NCBI GenBank assembly: GCA_035556135.1
Contig: DATMFO010000003.1
Span: 930,001-994,000, forward strand
Source: ZC4RG30 sp035556135
GTDB taxonomy: Bacteria > Pseudomonadota > Gammaproteobacteria > Steroidobacterales > Steroidobacteraceae
DNA: 64,000 nt
Direction: 5' to 3'
The position numbers were made by a program, and so were the translations under genes. Shown piece after piece: positions 46,333 to 53,352 of the stretch (its first letter is position 1; each line of letters opens with the position of its first letter). The notes beneath the pieces are model-generated. The model ran no database searches, was not told the origin of the DNA, and saw only the letters and a list, made by a program, of their open reading frames with translations.

Positions 46333-46980
46333 ATGCCAGCACAGGTGCAGATCGATTTCGTTTCGGATGTTGCCTGTCCCTGGTGCGCCATCGGATTTGC
46401 CGGCCTCGAGGAAGCCCTGGGGCGCACGCAGGGCGTCGTCGACGCAGAACTCCGCTTTCATCCGTTTGAGCTCAATCCGCATATGCCTCCCGGCGGCGAG
46501 AACATCGACGCCTACCTGGGAAGCCGCCACGGCATGAGCGCGGCGCAGCTGGCAGCAACCCGTGGAACACTGAAGGCCAGGGGCGCGGACGTTGGCATGC
46601 ACATCAACCAGGACAGCCACAGCCGCATCTACAACACCTTTGATGCGCACCGCCTGCTGCACTGGGCACGCGACTCCGGCCGCCAACGGGCGCTGAAACG
46701 CGCGTTGTTCGAGGCGAACTTCACGGCCGGCGCCGATGTTTCCGACCATGCGGTGCTGGCGCGCGCGGCGGCTGCGGCGGGTCTCGACGAGGCAGAAGCC
46801 CGGCAGGTGCTGGCCAGCGGCGAGTTCGGCGAGGAGGTGCGCGCCGCGGAAGCGGCGTGGCAGGCGCGGGGCATCCACAGCGTGCCGGCAATCGTGATCA
46901 ACGGCCAGTGGTTGATATCCGGGGGGCAACCCCCAGATCTTTTCGAGGAGGCGCTGCGGACCATTGCCCGCGGCAGCTGA
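46333..46980 (+). CDS. DsbA-family oxidoreductase (FrnE-like)
   Basis: 215 residues from the ATG at 46333. Thioredoxin fold with CPWC at residues 15-18 (VACPWCAIGF), a helical insertion, and cis-Pro segment GIHSVPAIVINGQWLISGGQP. No signal peptide, so it acts in the cytoplasm, as FrnE-type thiol isomerases and HCCA isomerase relatives do. The frame upstream of the ATG overlaps slyX. Confidence 0.9.
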   Translation: MPAQVQIDFVSDVACPWCAIGFAGLEEALGRTQGVVDAELRFHPFELNPHMPPGGENIDAYLGSRHGMSAAQLAATRGTLKARGADVGMHINQDSHSRIYNTFDAHRLLHWARDSGRQRALKRALFEANFTAGADVSDHAVLARAAAAAGLDEAEARQVLASGEFGEEVRAAEAAWQARGIHSVPAIVINGQWLISGGQPPDLFEEALRTIARGS

Positions 46981-47038
46981 TGCCTTGAAACCGCAACTTC
47001 CGGCCCCAGATTCCCCTCAAACCCCCTGGAGGTGCGCC

Positions 47039-47227
47039 ATGAGTGATTCAGAACGCAAGAAGCTGCTGGCGGGGCTGGAGACCGAATTCCGGCGCGCCGA
47101 AACCGCCCTGGCGGTAGCCCAGGCGGAATTCGAGAAGGCCTACACGGCAATGTTCGAGTACATGAACGAGCATACGGATGCACCCCGGCGCATCCTGGCC
47201 TTCTCCCCCGGCGTCACGATGCACTGA
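47039..47227 (+). CDS. Small hypothetical protein (62 aa)
   Basis: ATG at 47039 follows CTGGAGGTG, a strong Shine-Dalgarno. Helical and charged (SERKKLLAGLETEFRRAETA), with an AEFEKAYTAMFEYMNEH stretch that could form a short coiled coil. I do not recognise a family. Sits between the DsbA-family gene and a strong hairpin. Confidence 0.6.
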   Translation: MSDSERKKLLAGLETEFRRAETALAVAQAEFEKAYTAMFEYMNEHTDAPRRILAFSPGVTMH

Positions 47228-47232
47228 CATCG

Positions 47233-47256
47233 CCGGCGGATCACGCGATCCGCCGG
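47233..47256 (+). terminator. Strong hairpin after the 62-aa gene
   Basis: Perfect 10-bp stem CCGGCGGATC / GATCCGCCGG with loop ACGC, six bases after the small gene's stop and 22 before the next ATG. Followed by ATTG, not a real U-tract, so it may be a weak terminator or an mRNA stabiliser. Confidence 0.5.
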
Positions 47257-47277
47257 ATTGCTGGCAACATCTGGTCC

Positions 47278-47682
47278 ATGACAGTGGACTCTGCGGCCCA
47301 GGGCCGCCACCGCATCGACAAGTGGCTGTGGCATGTGCGCCTGTTCAAGACGCGCAGCATGGCTGCAGAGGCGGTGACCGGCGGCCGGGTGAAACTGGAC
47401 GGCGACCGGGTGAAGCCCGCACACGAAGTGCGCACCGGCCAGCAGGTCAGCATCTCCCTTGCAGATCGCACTCTCGAAGTGCAGGTCCTGGCATTGCCGG
47501 TGCGGCGCGGGCCCGCGCCGCAGGCACAGGCCTGCTATGCGGAAACCGAAGCGAGCATCCAGCGCAACGCACAGTACCGCGAACAGCGGCGGCTGGCGTC
47601 CCTGGCCCGACCGCAACCTGATCATCGTCCGGACAAGCGTGAGCGCCGCCAGCTCGACAGGCTGCGCCGCCAGCAGGGCTAG
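47278..47682 (+). CDS. hslR: Heat-shock protein 15, S4 RNA-binding domain
   Basis: 134 residues; S4 domain at the N-terminus (HRIDKWLWHVRLFKTRSMAAEAV, GGRVKLDGDRVKPAHEV) and a very basic C-terminal tail (DKRERRQLDRLRRQQG). Hsp15 binds stalled 50S subunits carrying nascent chains. In gammaproteobacteria it is often next to hslO; here they are 33 kb apart. Confidence 0.9.
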   Translation: MTVDSAAQGRHRIDKWLWHVRLFKTRSMAAEAVTGGRVKLDGDRVKPAHEVRTGQQVSISLADRTLEVQVLALPVRRGPAPQAQACYAETEASIQRNAQYREQRRLASLARPQPDHRPDKRERRQLDRLRRQQG

Positions 47683-47749
47683 CCCGCGGCGCCGGTTGGT
47701 GTTGGTCAGCCGTGCCGCTATGCTTGCCGCACTTCCGAAGGGGTGACTG

Positions 47750-48670
47750 ATGAAAAGATCCAGTTGGCTGGCCGCAGGCCTGGCTGTCGCAGGCATCGCC
47801 TGTGCCGCGGAGCAGGCTCCCGCCAGTTTCGAACTTGCCCTGGTCGATCTCCAGGGACAGAAGAAAGTGCTGGGCACCGTGCCCGGCTCGGCATTCGCCC
47901 CGCGCGTGTCGCGCGACGGCAGGCGCGTTGCCTTCGAGCAGACCGACCCACCCGCCTCCGCCGAAGAGTTCGAGCAGACCCGCATCTACGTCGCACCGCT
48001 CGACAAGCTGGAAGACAAGCAGCCCCTGAAGGTGACCGTCATCGCACGACGCAACGTCGCTGCCGTGTGGTCACCCGAAGGTGACCGGGTCGCCTTCGTG
48101 GCGCAGGGAAATGGCGCCGATGCACTCTTCTGGCAGCGCTCCGACGGCGGCATACAGCCCATCTACCTGGTCGATGGCCGCGCCGTGGAGGGCTGGTACG
48201 ACAACGACCAGATCGTGTTCCTCACCCTCACGGGCACGCGCGACTACGGCATCTCGTTGTTCGACCTCAATACGAAGAAGGCCACGCGCCTGGTGGATCT
48301 GCCTGGCAGCGAGCAGCACAGCTCGCAGATCTCCCCGGACGGCAAGTGGCTGGCGTACGCCTCCACTGAAACCGGCCGCCAGGAAGTCTGGATCGAGCCG
48401 CTGCCGCAGACCGGCAAGCGATTCCAGCTGACCCGGCAGGGCGGCCGGCACCCGCAGTGGGCGCCGGATGGATCGAAAATCTATTTCGATGACCAGTCAG
48501 GCCAGCTGTTCCAGGTGGATGTACAGGTTGCCGGTGGGGAGATCCGGGGCGGCGAACCGGAGTCGCTGCCCATCAAGGGCTTCCAGCAGGACGACCTGCG
48601 CCGCCAGTACGACCTTACGCCTGACGGCAAGGGTTTCGTGATGCTGTTCCCGGTGCGCGCGGTCCGCTAG
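47750..48670 (+). CDS. Exported TolB-like (PD40) beta-propeller protein
   Basis: 306 residues with a signal peptide (WLAAGLAVAGIACA). WD40-like PD40 repeats recur: FAPRVSRDGRRVAFEQ, AAVWSPEGDRVAFVAQ, SSQISPDGKWLAYAS, HPQWAPDGSKIYFDD. Folds as a propeller that probably binds protein or ligand in the periplasm; no peptidase domain follows, so it is not an S9 peptidase. Not TolB itself (no tol-pal context). Confidence 0.85.
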   Translation: MKRSSWLAAGLAVAGIACAAEQAPASFELALVDLQGQKKVLGTVPGSAFAPRVSRDGRRVAFEQTDPPASAEEFEQTRIYVAPLDKLEDKQPLKVTVIARRNVAAVWSPEGDRVAFVAQGNGADALFWQRSDGGIQPIYLVDGRAVEGWYDNDQIVFLTLTGTRDYGISLFDLNTKKATRLVDLPGSEQHSSQISPDGKWLAYASTETGRQEVWIEPLPQTGKRFQLTRQGGRHPQWAPDGSKIYFDDQSGQLFQVDVQVAGGEIRGGEPESLPIKGFQQDDLRRQYDLTPDGKGFVMLFPVRAVR

Positions 48671-48676
48671 CCCGCG

Positions 48677-50245
48677 TCAACCTTGCGCCGCATGGATGCG
48701 GCGCACCGAATCCATCGTGTCGGCCTCCGCGGCACTCTTGTCTTCCCGATAGCGTTTCACGCGCGCAAGGCGCAGCGCCAGCCCGCCCTGGTAGCGCGGA
48801 CTTGCCTGCAGGTCGCTGAAGGCAATCTCCACCACCAGTTCGGGCCGCACGTGTACCGTCGAGGCATCGCGCGTGGTCTCGCGCGCGAGCAGCTCGGCGG
48901 TCTGCCAGGCAAGCACGGCGTCGGTGAGTCCCTTGAACGTCTTGCCCAGCATCACGTATTCGCCCGTGGCCGGATCCAGTGCACCGAGGTGCAGGTTCGA
49001 CAACCATCCCGCGCGCCGGCCATTGCCCCATTCCGCTGCAAGCACCACCAGGTCCAGCGTATGGGCGCGCTTGATCTTCATCCAGCTGGCGCCGCGGCTT
49101 CCCGCCTCGTAGGGTGAAGCCAGGGACTTGGCCATCACTCCTTCATGGCCTGCCGCGAGTGCCGCTTCATGGAATCCGATGGCGGCATCCGCGTCGTCGG
49201 TCACCAATCGCGGAATCCGCGCCTCCAGCGGCACCGCCCGGTCCAGTGCCTGCATGCGCTCCCTCATCGGGCGCTCCGCCAGCGCCTCCCCATCGAGCAG
49301 CAGGCAGTCGAAGTAGTAGGCGCGCATCGGCAACTCCTCGAGCAGCGCCTGGATGTTGAGCCGGCGACCGAATCGTCGCATGGTGACCTGGAAGGCATGG
49401 GGGCGACCGCTTTCGGAATGGGCCAGTGCCTCACCATCCAGCACCACCTCTTCGACAGGCAGCGCGCGGGCCGCGGCGATGATCTCGGGAATGGCCGCTC
49501 CCATCTCGTTCAGGGCCCGCGTGTAGATGCGCACCTCATGGCCACGCTTGTGCACCTGGATACGCGCGCCATCCATCTTCCATTCGAACTGCACGGGAGC
49601 CGGCAGCTCCCGCAGCGCCTCGGCCACATCGGCCGCGGTCTGCGCCAGCATGGGTGCGACCGGCGCGAACAGGCGCATCCGGAACTGACCAAGACCGGCC
49701 TCTCCTTCCGCGAGCGCCACAGTGGCGAGGGCACCCAGGCCGGGGGCATACATCGCGGCGCTGCGTACCTTGCCTGCCGGCAGCCGGGCGGCAGCAGCCA
49801 CGGCCTCGACCATCAGTCCATCCAGTGCACCCTGGCGCAACTCGCCCGTGATCAGCCTGGAGAGGAAGTCCTGCTCCGCTTCGGTGGCGGCGGCGAACAA
49901 CCTGGCCAGCAATGCCTCGCGACCTGCAGCGGAACCCGCACCGCGCATCGCCTCGATGGACTGGAACGTGTTGTCGACTGCAGTGAGAGTGAGGTGGGGC
50001 GTGGCCGCCGGAGCCTGTGCAGCCGCTGCCTGCAGCGTGCCGCGGCGGATGCCGATTCGTCCCTGCGGCGGCACACCGGAAAGGTACGACACTGCAATGG
50101 CAATCTCGGCTGGAGGCATGGCCGCCAGGCAATCCGACAGTGCCCGGATCTTGGCCAGGCGCGAGGGACTGGCCGCGACGAGACGGGAGGTCTCAGCCAG
50201 CAGCTGCAGCGTCAGTCCTGGCTCCAGCGCATGGGCCGCAGCCAT
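48677..50245 (-). CDS. ATP-dependent DNA ligase (LigB/archaeal type)
   Basis: 522 residues: an N-terminal helical DNA-binding domain (about 1-180), nucleotidyltransferase domain with the AMP-accepting Lys223 in FEWKMDGARIQVHKRG, later motifs VEEVVLDGEAL and YEAGSRGASWMKIKR, and an OB domain. Seals nicks with ATP, additional to the essential NAD-dependent LigA, and probably works in repair. ATG at 50245 lies inside the end of the KTSC gene (34-base overlap). The partner helicase, nuclease and phosphoesterase seen with some bacterial ATP ligases are not nearby. Confidence 0.93.
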   Translation of the reverse strand: MAAAHALEPGLTLQLLAETSRLVAASPSRLAKIRALSDCLAAMPPAEIAIAVSYLSGVPPQGRIGIRRGTLQAAAAQAPAATPHLTLTAVDNTFQSIEAMRGAGSAAGREALLARLFAAATEAEQDFLSRLITGELRQGALDGLMVEAVAAAARLPAGKVRSAAMYAPGLGALATVALAEGEAGLGQFRMRLFAPVAPMLAQTAADVAEALRELPAPVQFEWKMDGARIQVHKRGHEVRIYTRALNEMGAAIPEIIAAARALPVEEVVLDGEALAHSESGRPHAFQVTMRRFGRRLNIQALLEELPMRAYYFDCLLLDGEALAERPMRERMQALDRAVPLEARIPRLVTDDADAAIGFHEAALAAGHEGVMAKSLASPYEAGSRGASWMKIKRAHTLDLVVLAAEWGNGRRAGWLSNLHLGALDPATGEYVMLGKTFKGLTDAVLAWQTAELLARETTRDASTVHVRPELVVEIAFSDLQASPRYQGGLALRLARVKRYREDKSAAEADTMDSVRRIHAAQG

Positions 50246-50505
50246 GTCATCAGCCGCCCGCCCACGGATCTCGTGCCGGACATGTCTGCCCCGGAGCCAC
50301 CGTCGGCATCCTCCAGTCGTGAATAGGAGTAGCGATCGCGTATGCGCTCGTTGAAGAAGGTGCCACGGGAACGTGCAGCACGCATCGACTCATGGACATC
50401 TGGCGGAACATCGTAGTACGCGTATCGACGCCCGGTCTGGAAGACAATCACCAGGCGGCTGGTCTCAGGGTGATATTTGAAGGAGCGTATCGCCGCGGAA
50501 GGCAT
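50212..50505 (-). CDS. KTSC-domain protein
   Basis: 97 residues. The KTSC domain is visible from IRSFKYHPETSRLVIVFQTG to YYDVPPDVHESM and FNERIRDRYSYSRLE; named after similarity to the C-terminus of lysyl-tRNA synthetase and thought to bind nucleic acid. About 35 further residues follow without a known domain. Its 3' end overlaps the ligase gene by 34 bases, so the two are probably translated together. Confidence 0.85.
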   Translation of the reverse strand: MPSAAIRSFKYHPETSRLVIVFQTGRRYAYYDVPPDVHESMRAARSRGTFFNERIRDRYSYSRLEDADGGSGADMSGTRSVGGRLMTWLRPMRWSQD

Positions 50506-50737
50506 GGATCCAAGCTACGACGATGGCTGCGGAGCCTCTGTAGCCTCAGGCTGCGCATCTACGTAGGCAACGGCCTACCCTGCCGCGCCAGAGGTGGCAG
50601 GCGGCGGCCCAGGCCGTTATTCCGGGCAGTACTTCGCCAGGGGGCATGGTGCGTCGTCATCCGCGTCTGTCATGGGAACCGCGCCAGAAGGCATGCATCC
50701 CGGCGGCCAGCGCTTCGCTGGCCGCCGCCAATGCTGC
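50506..50737. other. Non-coding gap between the KTSC gene and the 66-aa gene
   Basis: 232 bases with no convincing gene on either strand. Contains an 11-bp perfect hairpin at its right end (separate entry). The rest shows no repeat or promoter I can defend. Confidence 0.45.
50702..50726 (-). terminator. Perfect 11-bp hairpin downstream of the 66-aa gene
   Basis: Arms GGCGGCCAGCG and CGCTGGCCGCC with a 3-base loop, 11 bases after the stop of the 66-aa gene. No U-tract; may stop transcription weakly or protect the 3' end. Confidence 0.45.
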
Positions 50738-50938
50738 TCAGGGCTTCTTCTTGCCTGGTATCCGCGACGGCGATTCACCCTCGTCCGGTTCGTTTTCGGT
50801 TCGAGGTTTTGTGTTCCCCACATCGCTGCCGCGTGTGCCGCCTTGGGAGTTCAGGAGACTGCCCCGGCTCTCGTCGATGCCGCGGAAGATCTCGTTCTGC
50901 GCGCTGCGCAGCGGGTCGGTACGGTCCCGATTGACCAT
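50738..50938 (-). CDS. Small hypothetical protein (66 aa), polar and probably disordered
   Basis: From the ATG at 50938, which follows a strong GAGGAG at good spacing; the 10 residues upstream of it have no such site. Sequence is charged and Gly/Ser/Asn-rich (SRGSLLNSQGGTRGSD) with a basic end (SRIPGKKKP). No family recognised. Lies beside the GbsR promoter region. Confidence 0.55.
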   Translation of the reverse strand: MVNRDRTDPLRSAQNEIFRGIDESRGSLLNSQGGTRGSDVGNTKPRTENEPDEGESPSRIPGKKKP

Positions 50939-51054
50939 GGCTGCTCCTCGGTTGACATATGACGGCACAAAGGTATGCCTTCCGTGCCTGTGAGCCAGTC
51001 CGCGCCGGCAGGCAGGAGGGGTAGGAATTCCCCCACGCCGCCGCGCCCGGCCAT

Positions 51055-51074
51055 ATTTCTGTCTTGACAGAAAT
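51055..51074. promoter_or_regulatory. Palindromic operator over the promoter of the GbsR-type regulator
   Basis: Perfect 9-2-9 inverted repeat, arms ATTTCTGTC and GACAGAAAT around TT. It contains a consensus -35 TTGACA (51064-51069); CAGAAT (51086-51091) 16 bases further is a fair -10. Dimeric winged-helix repressors bind such sites, so self-repression is likely. Confidence 0.65.
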
Positions 51075-51097
51075 TACCGAATCGTCAGAATGAAGTC

Positions 51098-51634
51098 ATG
51101 GAACTTGCCGGCATTACCGAACGATTCGTGCTCCACTGGGGAGAGATGGGTTCACGCTGGGGCGTCAACCGCACCGTGGCGCAGATCCATGCCCTGCTCT
51201 ACATCACCGGCCGCCCCCTGAACGCCGAGGACATCAGCCGCACGCTGGGCGTCGCCCGCTCCAACGTGAGCACCAGCCTGAAGGAACTGCAGGCCTGGAA
51301 CCTGGTCCGGGTGGTGCATGTCCGCGGCGACCGGCGCGACCACTTCGAAACCTCCACCGACGTGTGGGAACTCTTCAAGCTCATCGTGGCCGGACGCAGG
51401 CAACGGGAGATCGATCCCACCATGCAGGCGCTGAAGGACTGCCTGGCCAGCCCGGGGGGCGCCCGCGAACCACAGGGCGCGCGGCAACGCGTCGAGGAGA
51501 CGCTGCGCTTCCTGGAAACCATGACCACACTGTCCGACGAACTGCTGCGCATGCGGCCTGAGTCACTGATGCGCACGCTCGGTCTCACGGCAAAGATCAG
51601 TCGCGCGGTGCGTGGCAAGGGAAGGTCATCGTGA
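51098..51634 (+). CDS. GbsR/MarR-family transcriptional regulator
   Basis: 178 residues. Winged helix at about 25-95: TVAQIHALLYITGRPLNAED, then ISRTLGVARSNVSTSLKELQ and a wing at VHVRGDRRDHFE, followed by a helical dimerisation tail. GbsR relatives sense osmolytes such as choline; the ligand here is unknown. The predicted transcription start falls on or next to the ATG and no Shine-Dalgarno is seen, so the message may be leaderless. Its stop overlaps the next start (GTGA), which makes the SDR-DoxX gene its likely target. Confidence 0.9.
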   Translation: MELAGITERFVLHWGEMGSRWGVNRTVAQIHALLYITGRPLNAEDISRTLGVARSNVSTSLKELQAWNLVRVVHVRGDRRDHFETSTDVWELFKLIVAGRRQREIDPTMQALKDCLASPGGAREPQGARQRVEETLRFLETMTTLSDELLRMRPESLMRTLGLTAKISRAVRGKGRSS

Positions 51635-52902
51635 GGGTTCTGGTATGCGGGGCATCCGGCTTCATCGGTACTGCGCTCACGCAGGCCCTGCGCCGCGCAG
51701 GGCACGACGTCATCCGTGGCGTGCGCAGGCCCGCAGGCCCGCAAGATCTGGCCATCGACTATGCCACCGACACGAACCCGGAAGTCTGGTTGCCGCGGCT
51801 CGCCGGAGTGGACGCAGTGATCAACGCCATCGGCATCATTGCCGAGCGGCCCGGCTCGCTGTTCATCGATCTGCACCAGCGCGCACCCATTGCGCTGTTC
51901 CGGGCCTGCGCCACCGCCGGAGTGCGGCGCGTGGTCCAGATTTCCGCGCTTGGCGCTGATACCGGGGACACCGGCTACTTCCGCACCAAGTTCGCCGCAG
52001 ACACCGCACTGATGCAATTGTCGCTGGACTGGCAGATCCTCCGCCCCTCACTGGTCTATGGTGAGAACGGTGCGTCCGCGGCAGCTTTCCGCCGCCTCGC
52101 CACCCTGCCGGTAATTGCCCTGCCAGCCCTCCCCTCCACAGCGCGCTTCCAGCCGGTGCACATCGACGACCTCGCAGCGGCGGTGGTGGCCGTGCTTGGC
52201 GCGGATACGCCATCCCGCCAGTGCATCGCCTGTGCCGGCGCCACCTCGCACACGCTGCGCGGCATGATCGGCGCGTATCGCGGATTCTTCGGCCTCGGGC
52301 CCGCGCTCTGGCTGTCCATTCCCCGGCCGGTGATGGGTATTGCGGCAAGGATTGCGGGCTGGATACCGGGCCTGCCGCTGAATCCCGAGACCTGGCGGAT
52401 GTTGCAGCAAGGCAGCGCAGCTGACGCCGCCGCCTTCGAAAGATTGCTGGGACATCCGCCACGCGGTCTCGACGGATTCATCCGCGGGTCGGATGCGGAG
52501 CGCCTGGGCATGCGCGCCCTGCGCGAGTGGCAGCTTCCCCTGCTGCGCATGTCGCTTGCCGCCGTGTGGCTCATCTCCGCGGTGGCAAGTGCCTTCATCC
52601 ACCCCCAGGCCGACAGCCTCGCGATGCTGGCCCGCACCGGCCTCACGGGTACTTTGGCCATGATCGCGCTGTATGGCTCCGCCGCCCTCGACTTCGCGCT
52701 GGGCGTGGCGACTATGTTGTGGCCACGCCGATCAACATGGCTGGCGCAGGCGGCGTTGATCATTGCCTACACCATCATCATCGCCTTTGCCCTTCCGGAA
52801 TGGCTTTCGCATCCCTTCGCACCGGTTGTGAAGAACCTGCCGATGCTGGCCATCCTTGCAATGCTGTTGGCTGGAGAGCCGAAATGGACTACCTCACGCT
52901 GA
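51631..52902 (+). CDS. Fusion of NAD(P)-binding SDR/epimerase domain and DoxX-like membrane domain
   Basis: 423 residues from a GTG overlapping the regulator's stop. The first 290 or so are an atypical SDR (VLVCGASGFIGTALTQALRR; FQPVHIDDLAAAVVAVL), lacking a clear YxxxK, close to NmrA/NDUFA9-like proteins. The last 125 form four membrane segments of the DoxX type (LLRMSLAAVWLISAVASAFI, ALDFALGVATMLW). Similar fusions are known but uncharacterised. Followed by a DUF2269 membrane protein whose ATG overlaps its end. Confidence 0.88.
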   Translation: MRVLVCGASGFIGTALTQALRRAGHDVIRGVRRPAGPQDLAIDYATDTNPEVWLPRLAGVDAVINAIGIIAERPGSLFIDLHQRAPIALFRACATAGVRRVVQISALGADTGDTGYFRTKFAADTALMQLSLDWQILRPSLVYGENGASAAAFRRLATLPVIALPALPSTARFQPVHIDDLAAAVVAVLGADTPSRQCIACAGATSHTLRGMIGAYRGFFGLGPALWLSIPRPVMGIAARIAGWIPGLPLNPETWRMLQQGSAADAAAFERLLGHPPRGLDGFIRGSDAERLGMRALREWQLPLLRMSLAAVWLISAVASAFIHPQADSLAMLARTGLTGTLAMIALYGSAALDFALGVATMLWPRRSTWLAQAALIIAYTIIIAFALPEWLSHPFAPVVKNLPMLAILAMLLAGEPKWTTSR

Positions 52903-53348
52903 AGACCGTACACGTCGTCTCCTCGGTGCTTCTCGTGGGAACGGGCTTCGGATCCGCGTTCTACCTGTTCTTTGCCAACCGCTCGAATTCGGTCGAAGCC
53001 ATCGGTGTAGTGGGAAGGCTGGTGGTGCGTGCGGACTGGTACTTCACGACGCCAGCGGCAGTCATCCAGCCAGTAACCGGCGCGATGATGATGCACAAAG
53101 CCGGCTGGCCACTTTCCATGACGTGGATCCATGGCTCCATCGCACTTTATGTGCTGGCGGGAGCCTGCTGGATACCGGTGCTGTTCCTGCAAGTCCGCAT
53201 GGCCCGGCTGGCCGACACGGCGCGCAGGGAAGGCAGCAGCCTGCCACCTGAATACTGGACCCTCGCGCGCCGCTGGGAACTGCTCGGCTACCCGGCCTTC
53301 GCCGCCATGCTGGTGGTGTTCTACCTCATGGTGGCGAAGCCGGTGTGA
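52884..53348 (+). CDS. DUF2269-family membrane protein
   Basis: 154 residues, four membrane segments: LTLKTVHVVSSVLLVGTGFG, then FTTPAAVIQPVTGAMMM, LYVLAGACWIPVLFLQVRM and YPAFAAMLVVFYLMVAKPV. Conserved His near the N-terminus in KTVHVVSS is a family feature, possibly a haem or metal ligand. ATG at 52884 lies 19 bases inside the end of the SDR-DoxX gene. Last gene of the regulator operon. Confidence 0.87.
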   Translation: MDYLTLKTVHVVSSVLLVGTGFGSAFYLFFANRSNSVEAIGVVGRLVVRADWYFTTPAAVIQPVTGAMMMHKAGWPLSMTWIHGSIALYVLAGACWIPVLFLQVRMARLADTARREGSSLPPEYWTLARRWELLGYPAFAAMLVVFYLMVAKPV

Positions 53349-53352
53349 GGCG

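Noticed and set aside
50392..50993. Several + strand frames (50392-50934, 50594-50962, 50646-50993)
   Set aside because: No ribosome sites or family signs; they cross the KTSC start, the hairpin and the 66-aa gene, which has a strong Shine-Dalgarno on the other strand.
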